From: RPQJ01 sp046347155
GTDB taxonomy: Bacteria > Pseudomonadota > Gammaproteobacteria > Steroidobacterales > Steroidobacteraceae
Assembly (NCBI GenBank): GCA_046347155.1
Contig: JAXMGT010000002.1
Span: 1,206,828 to 1,270,827, forward strand
DNA length: 64,000 nucleotides
Direction of reading: 5' to 3'
A program made the translations under genes and the position numbers. This document shows positions 1 to 7,345 of the stretch, one piece after another. How positions within the stretch are numbered: the stretch's first letter is position 1; every line of letters begins with the position of its first letter. The notes below the pieces were generated by a model that was not told the origin of the DNA, made no database searches, and saw nothing but the letters and a program-made list of their open reading frames with translations.

Positions 1-79
1 CCGGCCGCACGGGCAGCAGGCGCGTCGTGTGGCGCAGCGCGACGTCGAGGCTCCCGGTCGGTTCCTCAGCACCACTCAT
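1..79 (-). CDS. 5' end of an unidentified gene leaving the window
   Basis: An ATG on the minus strand at 79-77 opens a frame that stays open to the window edge (26 residues, starting MSGAEEPTGSLDVALRHTT). A GGGGA ribosome-binding-like stretch lies about nine bases upstream of the ATG. The helix-like start ending in RLLPVRP resembles the first TPR helix of tetratricopeptide-repeat sulfotransferases, but 26 residues are too few to decide. It lies downstream of the SulP gene on the same strand, about 105 bases away. Confidence 0.4.
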   Translation of the reverse strand, partial: MSGAEEPTGSLDVALRHTTRLLPVRP

Positions 80-184
80 CGGAATCCGTCCCCTGCCGTC
101 ACGTAGCGACCGCCGGATGAAAAACCGCCGTTCCCCCGATGTCAATTGCCCGACGCAGGCCGACCACGGCCGCGGGAGGGCCGT

Positions 185-1858
185 TCACCGGCCCGACGCC
201 GCGAGTGCGTCGCTGAACTCGCGGAAACTGTTCTCCGGGCCCACGAGCGCGACGATGCCCGCGTTCTCGAGCTTGGCCTGCACCCGCTCGTTGGCCCCGG
301 ACAGCATCACCCGGACGCCGCGCCGGTGCAGGTCGCGGATCGCTTCCTCGAGCGTCTGCAGCCCGGTGATGTCCATGAAGGGCACCCAGCGCAGCCGGAC
401 GATGAGCACCCGGGGGTCGGTGTGCGTGCCGGCGAGCGCGCGCTCGAAGTTCTCGACGGCGCCGAAGAAGAACGGCCCCTCGACCGAGTAAACGAGCACG
501 CCCGGCGGCAGGCGTCCGAGCCCGGCGCGTTCCATCTCCTCGGCGAGTTCCTGCTCGGTGGCCTGGCGGACCTCCACGGCCGAGGACATGCGCCGCAGGA
601 AATGCAGCGTCGCGAGGATCACGCCGACGTTGACCGCGACGACGAGGTCCGCGAACACCGTGAGCAGGAACGTGACGAGCAGGATTGCGACGTCGGCGCG
701 CGGGGCGCGACGCACCATCAGCGCGAAATGCCGCACGTCGGCCATGTTCCACGCGACGACGAACAGGATCGCGGCGAGCGCGGCGAGCGGGACGTTCACG
801 GCCAGCGGGGCGAGCGCGAGCAGCACCAGAATGAGCGTCAGTGCGTGGACGATGCCTGCGAGCGGCCCGGTACCGCCGTTGCGGACGTTCGTCGCCGTGC
901 GGGCGATCGCACCGGTGGCCGCGAAGCCGCCGAAGATCGGTGCGACGAGGTTCGCGATGCCCTGGCCGACCAGTTCCTGGTTCGAGTCGTGCCGCGTCCC
1001 GGCCATGCCGTCGGCCACGACCGCCGAGAGCAGCGATTCGATCGCGCCGAGCATCGCGATCGTGAACGCCGGCCCGATCAGTTCGAGCATGTGCCGGAAC
1101 GAGAGGTCCGGGACGCGGGGCGAGGGGAGCCCGGCAGGAATGCCGCCGAACGCCGAGCCGATCGTCGCCACACCCTCGAAATGGAACACCGACTGTACGA
1201 CCGTCGCGAGCACCAGCGCCACGAGCGGCCCGGGCACGCGCGTGAGGCCGGGCATCCGGGCCGAGAACAGCACGACGAGCAGCGCGCCGATCGACATCGC
1301 CGTCGCCACCGGGTCGAGAGAGGGTAGCGATCCGGCGAGTTCGAGGAACTTCTCGTGGAACTGGTCGCCGTGCGGTGCGGGCAGTCCGAAGAAGTACTGC
1401 CACTGGCCGACCCAGATCACGACGGCGATGCCCGCGGTGAAACCCGTGATGACCGGGTCCGGGATGAACTTGATGATCGTGCCCATCCGCGTGAGCCCGA
1501 GCGCGAGCAGCATCAGTCCCGCCATGAATGTCGCGACCTGCAGGCCGTCGATGCCGTACCGGGCAGTGATCCCGGACAGGATCACGACGAACGCGCCGGT
1601 GGGCCCCGCGATCTGCAGCCGGCTTCCGCCGAATGCCGAGACGAGCAGGCCGGCGAAGATCGCCGTGTAGAGGCCCTGCTCGGGCCGGGCGCCCGAGGCA
1701 ATCGCGAACGCCATCGCGAGCGGCAGCGCGACGACGCCGACCACGAGCCCGGCGACGATGTTCGGGATCCAGTGCTCGCGGCGGAAGAGGCCGGCCCGAT
1801 GGGCTTCGAGGATGGCGGGGCGCAATTGGCTCTGCACGCTCGTCGTGCCCCGGTACAC
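185..1858 (-). CDS. SulP/SLC26 family anion transporter with STAS domain
   Basis: Inner-membrane transporter of the SulP family (557 residues), which moves sulfate, bicarbonate or other anions; the substrate cannot be read from sequence. The N-terminal half carries the family signature (VALPLAMAFAIASGARPEQG, about residues 43-62, then GPTGAFVV) followed by many hydrophobic spans. The C-terminal part from about residue 430 is a cytoplasmic STAS domain (GVLVYSVEGPFFFGAVENF, later MDITGLQTLEEAI). Length is normal for the family. The start used is a GTG at 1858; in-frame GTG and TTG codons shortly after are alternatives and no strong ribosome-binding site separates them. It begins only 16 bases after the 3' end of tmRNA, with no terminator in between. 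Confidence 0.9.
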   Translation of the reverse strand: MYRGTTSVQSQLRPAILEAHRAGLFRREHWIPNIVAGLVVGVVALPLAMAFAIASGARPEQGLYTAIFAGLLVSAFGGSRLQIAGPTGAFVVILSGITARYGIDGLQVATFMAGLMLLALGLTRMGTIIKFIPDPVITGFTAGIAVVIWVGQWQYFFGLPAPHGDQFHEKFLELAGSLPSLDPVATAMSIGALLVVLFSARMPGLTRVPGPLVALVLATVVQSVFHFEGVATIGSAFGGIPAGLPSPRVPDLSFRHMLELIGPAFTIAMLGAIESLLSAVVADGMAGTRHDSNQELVGQGIANLVAPIFGGFAATGAIARTATNVRNGGTGPLAGIVHALTLILVLLALAPLAVNVPLAALAAILFVVAWNMADVRHFALMVRRAPRADVAILLVTFLLTVFADLVVAVNVGVILATLHFLRRMSSAVEVRQATEQELAEEMERAGLGRLPPGVLVYSVEGPFFFGAVENFERALAGTHTDPRVLIVRLRWVPFMDITGLQTLEEAIRDLHRRGVRVMLSGANERVQAKLENAGIVALVGPENSFREFSDALAASGR

Positions 1859-1874
1859 GCCGGAGCGCCTGAAT

Positions 1875-2229
1875 TGGTGGAGGCGGCGGGAATCGAACCC
1901 GCGTCCGCAAGCCCTACGTTCCAGGACCTACATGCTTAGCCGTCTCTTTGATTCTCGTCGCACGCTACCCGAGCGGCAGGGAAGACGTACGACCAGCTCA
2001 GGATCGTTTTAGCGAGCCGGCCCTCAGCACACCGGACCCGCGAGCTTGTGAGCGCGTCCCCCGGGTCTGGATGCACAAGCACATACCAGTCGAGGGTTAG
2101 GCGGGATTAAGCCGCCAGAGCGTAGTTGTCTTCGTTGGCAACTAAGTGTTTGCAAGCGGTTTAACGAGGAACCTTGCACCTCGGCATGCACCTGGAGTTT
2201 CGCGACCCACGTCGAAACCGGTCGCCCCC
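1875..2229 (-). ncRNA. ssrA: tmRNA (SsrA)
   Basis: Transfer-messenger RNA for rescue of stalled ribosomes, working with SmpB. The 5' end (GGGGGCGACCGGTTTCGAC) and the 3' tRNA-like end (GGTTCGATTCCCGCCGCCTCCACCA, read across 1875-1899 in reverse) are canonical, and CCA is encoded. The tag frame runs from a GCC resume codon at 2139 to TAA at 2107 and encodes ANEDNYALAA, a D/E-swapped variant of the enteric ANDENYALAA. The length of 355 nt fits the one-piece form. smpB lies immediately upstream on the same strand. Confidence 0.97.
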
Positions 2230-2243
2230 GGATGTCGGGGCCC

Positions 2244-2271
2244 AGTGTAGGGGTGCCCGGCCAGAATGCAA
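2244..2271 (-). promoter_or_regulatory. Probable sigma-70 promoter of ssrA
   Basis: On the minus strand TTGCAT (2271-2266) and TACACT (2249-2244) are separated by 16 bases. The expected start near 2237 is a few bases before the mature 5' end at 2229, which fits a precursor trimmed by RNase P. It sits in the smpB-ssrA gap, so ssrA need not depend on the smpB promoter. Confidence 0.5.
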
Positions 2272-2279
2272 GCGAGGAC

Positions 2280-2759
2280 TTACCGCGCGCGGAGCAGCCG
2301 GGCCTTTTCGCGCTGCCAGTCGCGGTTTTTCTCGGTCGCGCGCTTGTCGTGCGCCTGCTTACCCTTGGCGAGGCCGACCTCGAGCTTCACCCGGCCCTGC
2401 TGCCAGTAGAGCCGCAGCGGCACGATCGTGTAGCCCTTGCGCTCGACCGCGCCGACCAGCCGGTCGATCTCGCGTCGGTGCATCAGCAGCTTCCGGGTGC
2501 GGGTCGGGTCGGCGACGATGTGCGTCGAGACGGTCTTGAGCGGCGAGAAATGCGCGCCGATGAGCCAGGCCTCGCCGTTCTTCAGCAGCACGTAGCCCTC
2601 GGTGATCTGTGCCTTGCCCGCGCGCAGGCTCTTCACCTCCCAGCCCTCGAGCGCCAGGCCCGCCTCGAGGTTTTCCTCGATGAAGTAGTCGAAGCGCGCC
2701 CGCTTGTTGAGCGCGATCGGCGGCTGGTCGGCGTTCTTGTCCTTGCGGGGGGTGGCCAT
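2280..2759 (-). CDS. smpB: SsrA-binding protein SmpB
   Basis: RNA-binding partner of tmRNA in trans-translation: it delivers tmRNA to ribosomes lacking a codon in the A site. The protein is 159 residues and shows the conserved OB-fold core (NKRARFDYFIEENLEAGLAL, EVKSLRAG, GYVLLKNGEAWLIGAHFSP) and the basic C-terminal tail (KGKQAHDKRATEKNRDW) that enters the mRNA channel. The start at 2759 (MATPRKDK) matches the family; an in-frame ATG eight codons upstream would add a non-conserved stretch. ssrA follows directly on the same strand, the usual arrangement in gammaproteobacteria, and ratA is divergent. Confidence 0.97.
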   Translation of the reverse strand: MATPRKDKNADQPPIALNKRARFDYFIEENLEAGLALEGWEVKSLRAGKAQITEGYVLLKNGEAWLIGAHFSPLKTVSTHIVADPTRTRKLLMHRREIDRLVGAVERKGYTIVPLRLYWQQGRVKLEVGLAKGKQAHDKRATEKNRDWQREKARLLRAR

Positions 2760-2783
2760 CGGCAGGGTCCTGGCGGGTCGCAC

Positions 2784-2806
2784 ATTCTAGCGGTCCCGAA
2801 TACACT
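2784..2806. promoter_or_regulatory. Divergent smpB/ratA promoter region
   Basis: The 70-base gap between smpB and ratA holds a TAGAAT -10 element for the minus strand (2789-2784) and a TACACT -10 element for the plus strand (2801-2806). Matching -35 boxes are weak on both sides, so the call rests on the -10 elements and the divergent layout. Confidence 0.35.
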
Positions 2807-2829
2807 TGCGCCGCTTCACGGTAACGGCC

Positions 2830-3273
2830 ATGGCTGTCCACGAAATCCGCCGCACTGCGCTCGTCGTCTTCAGCCCCGAGGAGATGTTCGATCTCGTGAT
2901 CGACGTCGAGCGTTACCCCGAATTCCTGCCGTGGGTGGCCGGCGCCGAACTCCACGCCCGCGGGGAGCGCGACCTCGAGGCCAGCCTGTCCATGCACCGC
3001 AGCGGCGTCACCGAGCGGTTCAGCACCCGCAACGAGTTCGTCCGGCCCGACTGGATGACGATGACGCTCGTGAACGGCCCGTTCCGGATGCTGGAAGGCC
3101 GCTGGACGTTCGCGCGCCTCGGCGATGCCGGCACGAAGATCGAGCTCACGATGCGCTTCGAGTTCGCGAGCCGGGTCGTCGAGATGCTGTTCGGCCGGTC
3201 GTTCGAGCAGAGTTGCAACAGCCTGATCGACGCATTCATCGCCCGGGCCCGCACGAGCTACCTCGGTGGCTGA
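2830..3273 (+). CDS. ratA: RatA-like START/cyclase domain protein
   Basis: Small SRPBCC (START-like) protein of the RatA/YfjG family, related to the CoQ10-binding COQ10 proteins. In E. coli it has been reported to bind the 50S subunit and interfere with 70S association; a ubiquinone-related role is proposed for homologues. The 147-residue protein shows the family core VFSPEEMFDLVIDVERYPEF near the N terminus and GPFRMLEGRWTF in the middle. The ATG at 2830 gives the MAVHEIRRTALV start typical of the family. It overlaps rnfH by 8 bp, the common ratA-rnfH pair, and faces smpB. Confidence 0.92.
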   Translation: MAVHEIRRTALVVFSPEEMFDLVIDVERYPEFLPWVAGAELHARGERDLEASLSMHRSGVTERFSTRNEFVRPDWMTMTLVNGPFRMLEGRWTFARLGDAGTKIELTMRFEFASRVVEMLFGRSFEQSCNSLIDAFIARARTSYLGG

Positions 3274-3565
3274 GCCGGACTGGATCGAGGTCGTCTACGC
3301 GGATCCGGACCGTCAGGTGGTCCGGCGGCTGCCGTTCGAGGCGGGCCTGACGGCGGCGGCCGCCGTGCAACGCGCGAGGATGCCGGGCGTGGCCGCCACG
3401 GACGACGGCGTCGCACCGGACCTTGGGGTCTGGGGTCGGCCGGTCGCGCCGGGGCAGGTGCTGTCGCCCGGCGACCGCGTGGAGGTCTACCGGCCGCTCA
3501 GGTTCGATCCCAGGGAAGAACGCCGACGGCGGGCGGGCGTCAGCCGCCGCCGGGGGGCGTCGTAG
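3266..3565 (+). CDS. rnfH: RnfH family (UPF0125) ubiquitin-like protein
   Basis: Small acidic beta-grasp protein of the RnfH/RatB family; its biochemical role is unsettled. The 99-residue product starts with a GTG inside the end of ratA and shows the family pattern: IEVVYADPDRQVVRRLPFE, then VGVWGRPV-like text, then LSPGDRVEVYRPLRFDPREER. The last 15 residues are Arg-rich. The gene is translationally coupled to ratA (8-bp overlap), and its 3' end overlaps the end of convergent bamE by 26 bp. Confidence 0.9.
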   Translation: MAEPDWIEVVYADPDRQVVRRLPFEAGLTAAAAVQRARMPGVAATDDGVAPDLGVWGRPVAPGQVLSPGDRVEVYRPLRFDPREERRRRAGVSRRRGAS

Positions 3566-4082
3566 CCGGCGGTGGCGTGGCCGGCGGCGTGCCGCCCGCG
3601 TCGGGCGTCGGCGACTCGGGTGCCGCTGGCGCCGGTGCACCGGTCGTGGCCGGCGTGGCGCCCGGTGCGGCGGCCGCGGCCTTGGCTTCCTCGGCGGCCC
3701 GCTTTTCGCGCTCCTGCTTCACGCGCAGCGCGATCGCCGATTCCTCGGGCAGGTCCCGCTTCTCGATCTTCGAAACCTTGTCGCCGTCGAAGAAGACGAC
3801 GAAGTGGGTCCGGTCGACGCGCGTCGACCGCCCCTGCTGCAGGGTATATACGTAGTCCCACCGGTCCGGCTCGAACGGATCCGACACCATCGGCGTGCCG
3901 AGGACATAGCGCACCTGGCTGCGCGTCATGCCGACCTTGACCTGCTCGATTTCGTCCAGCTGCAGCAGGTTTCCCTGCTGGATCGTCGGGCGGTAGACGC
4001 ATCCGCAAAGCGCGGTGGCGGCGATCACGACGGCCAGGACCGGGGCGCGGAGCAGCGAACGATGGGTTGGGAGCGCGTACAT
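3540..4082 (-). CDS. bamE: Outer membrane protein assembly factor BamE (SmpA/OmlA), with long tail
   Basis: Lipoprotein component of the BAM complex that folds outer-membrane beta-barrels. The start MYALPTHRSLL gives a signal peptide ending in the lipobox LCGC (Cys about residue 28). The conserved BamE core follows: QGNLLQLDEIEQVKVGMTRS, VRYVLGTPMVSDPF, RWDYVYTL, FFDGDKVSKIE. After about residue 125 comes a roughly 55-residue Ala/Pro/Thr-rich tail that enteric BamE (about 113 residues) lacks; its function is unknown. An upstream in-frame ATG at 4145 would spoil the signal peptide. It is divergent from fur and its 3' end overlaps convergent rnfH. Confidence 0.93.
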   Translation of the reverse strand: MYALPTHRSLLRAPVLAVVIAATALCGCVYRPTIQQGNLLQLDEIEQVKVGMTRSQVRYVLGTPMVSDPFEPDRWDYVYTLQQGRSTRVDRTHFVVFFDGDKVSKIEKRDLPEESAIALRVKQEREKRAAEEAKAAAAAPGATPATTGAPAPAAPESPTPDAGGTPPATPPPATTPPGGG

Positions 4083-4171
4083 CTTCGGTGGAGTTGCCGG
4101 CCCGCGCCGGTGATAATGGCCGCGGATCATACAGGAAGCACGCAATCGCGCGTTCGTCCGAGGGCGGGCCA

Positions 4172-4606
4172 GTGGCGGAAACCTCTCAACTGCGTCGTGT
4201 CGGGCTCAAGATCACGACGCCCAGGCTCAAGATCCTGGACATCCTGACCGGGAGCCAGCCGCGCCACCTGAGCGCGGAAGACGTCTATCGCCGGCTGATC
4301 GAGTCGGGCGACGACATCGGCCTCGCGACCGTGTACCGCGTGCTCACGCAGTTCGAAGGCGCGGGGCTCGTGACCCGTCACCACTTCGAGGGGGGCACGG
4401 CGGTTTTCGAACTGAACGAGGGCACGCATCACGACCACATCGTGTGTGTGGACTGCGGCAAGGTCGAAGAGTTCACCGACGAGGGGATCGAGGACCGTCA
4501 GCACGCGATCGCGAAGCGCCTCGGCTTCGACCTGAAGGACCACGCGCTCACGCTCCACGGCCACTGCGTGCGCGAGGACTGCCCGAACCGCCCGCGGAAG
4601 CGCTGA
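4172..4606 (+). CDS. fur: Ferric uptake regulator Fur
   Basis: Iron-responsive transcriptional repressor (144 residues). The N-terminal winged helix (LKITTPRLKILDILTGSQPRH, then GLATVYRVLTQFEGAGLV) and the C-terminal metal-binding/dimerisation domain (HHDHIVCVDCGKVEEF, HCVRED) are intact, including the CxxC and His clusters. A GTG at 4172 gives the expected VAETSQLRRVGLK start; the longer frame from 4067 would run into the bamE promoter side. It is divergent from bamE, as in many gammaproteobacteria. Its last 59 bases overlap the 3' end of convergent recN. Confidence 0.95.
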   Translation: MAETSQLRRVGLKITTPRLKILDILTGSQPRHLSAEDVYRRLIESGDDIGLATVYRVLTQFEGAGLVTRHHFEGGTAVFELNEGTHHDHIVCVDCGKVEEFTDEGIEDRQHAIAKRLGFDLKDHALTLHGHCVREDCPNRPRKR

Positions 4607-6281
4607 CCCGCCGCGGCGATGGCCGCCGACCGGCCGCAAGCATCTCCCGCGCGTGTTCGCGCGCACGATCCGTCACGCTGGCGCCTGCCAGCATCCGTGC
4701 CAGTTCCTCGACCCGGGCCTCGCCATCGAGCGGCTCGAGGCGCGTCCGGGTCGTGCCCGACGAGGTGTGCTTGGCGACCCGCACCTGGCGATCCGCCTGG
4801 GCGGCGACCTGGGCGAGGTGCGTGACGCAGAGCACCTGTCCGGACGCGGCGAGTGCGCGCAACTGCCGACCGACCATTTCGGCCACCGCGCCGCCCACGC
4901 CGGCATCGACCTCGTCGAACACGAGGCAGGGCAGGTGCGCGGCATCGAGCGTCGCCACCTGCAGCGCGAGGCTGATCCTGGAGAGCTCACCGCCCGATGC
5001 AGTCTTTGCGAGCGGCCGTGGCGGTTGCCCCGGGTTCGCGGTCACCAGGAACTCGACCTCGTCGGCCCCGTGCTCGGCGCGGGTGCCGGCGGCGTCGATC
5101 CGGGTCGAGAAGGCGCCGCCCTTGAGCCCGAGGCCCTGCATGAGTTCGGTGACGCGACGGTCGAGCTGGCTGGCCGCGGCGCGCCTGCCGTCCGTGAGGC
5201 GGCCCGCGAGCCGGTCGTAGTTCGCGAGCGCCGCGGTCGCGCGCCGCTCCAGTTCCGCGGCATCGAGCGTGCCGTCGCCGAGTTCGGCGAGTTCGCGGGC
5301 ATAGCGTTCCAGCATCGCCGGCAGCCCGTCCGGTTCGACGCGGTGCTTGCGGGCTGCCGCCTCGAGTGCAGCGAGCCTCGCCTCGACGACTTCCTGCCTC
5401 GCGGGGTCCGCCTCGAGCGTGTCGGCGTAGCGCGCAACGGCCGTGGCCGCCTCGCGGGCGGCGATCGCCGACTCCTCGAGCAGCGCCGCCGTCGGCGCGA
5501 GCGCGGAGTCGATCGTCGCCAGCTGGCGCACGAGCGCGAGTGCGCGGGCGAGCGAGTCCGAGACGCCGCCGTCGTCCGAGACGAGGGCGGCGACGTCTCG
5601 GGTGCCTTCCGCGAGCCGTGACAGGCTGCCGACGCGGCGCCGCTCCTCCTGCAGCGCCGCCGGCTCGCCGGGCTTCGGGTCCAGCGCCTGCAACTCCGCG
5701 ACGTAGTGGCCCAGCAATTCAAGCCGGTGCGCACGATCGTGCTCGCGCTGGCCGATCTCGGCGCGCCGTTCCTCGAGTGCCCGCCACTCGCGCCAGGCAT
5801 CGCGGACCGCGCTCGCCTGGGACTCGAGGCTCCCGCTGGCGTCGAGCAGGCCCCGCTGGTAACCGCGACGGGAGAGTGACTGGAACTCGAGCTGGCCGTG
5901 TACGTCGAGCAGCCGTTCGCCGAGTGCACGCAACGACTGGACGGGCACGGACTGCCCGTTCAGGTAGGCGCGGCTGCGCCCGTCGGAGGAGATCACCCGC
6001 CTGAGCTGCACCTCGCCCTCGTGCTCGATCGATTGCTCGTCGAGCCAGGCGCGGGCGGGCGGGTTGTCGCCGAGGTCGAACGTCGCGGCGATCTCGGCGC
6101 GCTCGCAGCCGTGGCGGATCGCGCCCGTGTCCGCGCGACCGCCGACCGCGAGCAGCAATGCGTCGACCAGGATGGACTTTCCGGCGCCGGTCTCGCCGGT
6201 GAGTGCGGTGAAGCCAGCGGCGAACTCGAGTTCGACGGCCTCGACGATCGCGAAGTCGCGGATCTGCAGGTGCGTGAGCAT
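4548..6281 (-). CDS. recN: DNA repair protein RecN
   Basis: SMC-like ATPase for double-strand break repair (577 residues). The N-terminal head has the Walker A GETGAGKSILVDALLLA near residues 30-45. The middle is a coiled-coil arm rich in Glu, Arg and Ala. The C-terminal head has the signature ASGGELSRISLAL and Walker B LVFDEVDAGVGG. The protein is about 20 residues longer than E. coli RecN; the extra part is an Arg/Ser-rich tail encoded over the end of fur on the opposite strand. It lies 6 bases after the nadK stop, so both are probably cotranscribed. Confidence 0.95.
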   Translation of the reverse strand: MLTHLQIRDFAIVEAVELEFAAGFTALTGETGAGKSILVDALLLAVGGRADTGAIRHGCERAEIAATFDLGDNPPARAWLDEQSIEHEGEVQLRRVISSDGRSRAYLNGQSVPVQSLRALGERLLDVHGQLEFQSLSRRGYQRGLLDASGSLESQASAVRDAWREWRALEERRAEIGQREHDRAHRLELLGHYVAELQALDPKPGEPAALQEERRRVGSLSRLAEGTRDVAALVSDDGGVSDSLARALALVRQLATIDSALAPTAALLEESAIAAREAATAVARYADTLEADPARQEVVEARLAALEAAARKHRVEPDGLPAMLERYARELAELGDGTLDAAELERRATAALANYDRLAGRLTDGRRAAASQLDRRVTELMQGLGLKGGAFSTRIDAAGTRAEHGADEVEFLVTANPGQPPRPLAKTASGGELSRISLALQVATLDAAHLPCLVFDEVDAGVGGAVAEMVGRQLRALAASGQVLCVTHLAQVAAQADRQVRVAKHTSSGTTRTRLEPLDGEARVEELARMLAGASVTDRAREHAREMLAAGRRPSPRRVSASAGGSGSPRARSGRGA

Positions 6282-6287
6282 CCTGCG

Positions 6288-7196
6288 TCAGTCGCCGGCC
6301 GGCGGCCCGTTGCGGCCGCCGCGGCCCCAGTGCAGCTTCGAACGCAGGATCCGGAAGTAATCATGGCCGGGCGGGTGCAGCAGCGTGGCCCGAAGTGCGG
6401 CCCTCGCGACCCGCAGGCGCAGCCCCGGCTCGAGTTCGCAGACGGGCAGCCCGTCGCAGACGACCTGCGCTCGGGTCTCCGGGCGGCCGGCGACCTCGAG
6501 TTCGACGACGCTGTCGGCACCGACGACGATCGGCCGGTCCGAGAGCGTGTGAGGGCAGATCGGCACGAGCACGATCGCGGCGAGCGCCGGGTGCACGATC
6601 GGGCCGCCGCAGGAGAGCGCGTAGGCCGTCGAGCCGGTGGCTGTCGAGACGACGAAGCCGTCGCCGGCGTGCGTGTTGACGAACGCGCCGTCCACCCAGG
6701 TGCGCAGGTCGAGCATCCGTCCGGTGTCGTGCTTGGCGACGGCGACGTCGTTGATCGCGATCGCCGAGACATTCGTACCGCCGCCACTTACGGACGCCTC
6801 GAGCAGCATCCGCGGCTCGGGCTGGCAACGCCCGGCCAGCGCGTCGTCCACCGACTCGACCATCCGGGCCGGGCTCACGTCCGCCAGGAACCCGAGCCGG
6901 CCGCGGTTCACGCCGAGCACGGGGACGTCGTAGCGGGCGGCCATCCGGGCGGCGTGGAGCAGCGTGCCGTCGCCGCCGATCGCAACGACGAAGTCGGCGC
7001 CGCGGGCCAGCTCAGACTCGCCCACGAGTTCGACCCGGTGCCGACCGTAGTCGAGCGAGGTGCCCGTCGCGGCGCGGACCGCGACGTCGCGGCCGACCAG
7101 GTGCGCGGCCAGCGCGAGCATCGCTTCGGCCACCCGCGGCTCCTCGGGGCGCCCCGCCAGGGCGACTGTGCGGGCGGCTGCGTTGGGGCTGCTCAT
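6288..7196 (-). CDS. nadK: NAD kinase
   Basis: Phosphorylates NAD+ to NADP+ in the cytoplasm (302 residues). The nucleotide motif VAIGGDGTLLHAAR (about residues 73-86) and the second conserved block NDVAVAKHDTGRMLDL, with STATGSTAYALSCGGPIVHP, are typical of bacterial NadK. The start MSSPNAAART at 7196 is chosen because the upstream part of the open frame is unconserved and reaches the hrcA promoter. recN follows after 6 bases; hrcA is divergent. Confidence 0.95.
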   Translation of the reverse strand: MSSPNAAARTVALAGRPEEPRVAEAMLALAAHLVGRDVAVRAATGTSLDYGRHRVELVGESELARGADFVVAIGGDGTLLHAARMAARYDVPVLGVNRGRLGFLADVSPARMVESVDDALAGRCQPEPRMLLEASVSGGGTNVSAIAINDVAVAKHDTGRMLDLRTWVDGAFVNTHAGDGFVVSTATGSTAYALSCGGPIVHPALAAIVLVPICPHTLSDRPIVVGADSVVELEVAGRPETRAQVVCDGLPVCELEPGLRLRVARAALRATLLHPPGHDYFRILRSKLHWGRGGRNGPPAGD

Positions 7197-7273
7197 GGGT
7201 GCGCTTCTTTTAGCACGGCGCCGCCGAGCGCGGCCAGCCGGCGAAAGGCGTGAAACGGCGCCGTTCCGCTCGC

Positions 7274-7303
7274 TTGACTTGCCCGAAACCGCGTTGCTAG
7301 GTT
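7274..7303 (+). promoter_or_regulatory. Possible sigma-70 promoter of hrcA
   Basis: TTGACT (7274-7279) and TAGGTT (7298-7303) are 18 bases apart, about 43 bases before the hrcA ATG. The -35 box matches 5 of 6 consensus bases, the -10 box only 3. No CIRCE inverted repeat is present around it. Confidence 0.4.
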
Positions 7304-7345
7304 CGGTACCGCAGGGGCCGTCCCGGCGCCCCGATCCGGCGATCC

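Noticed and set aside
2830..3565. ratA-rnfH as a toxin-antitoxin module
   Set aside because: The pair was once named that way, but it is a conserved housekeeping pair in gammaproteobacteria, and nothing in sequence supports a toxin-antitoxin function.
7207..7235. TTAGCAC at 7209 as half of a CIRCE element before hrcA
   Set aside because: The required inverted half (GAGTGCTAA after nine bases) is missing; what follows is GAGCGCGGC at the wrong spacing.
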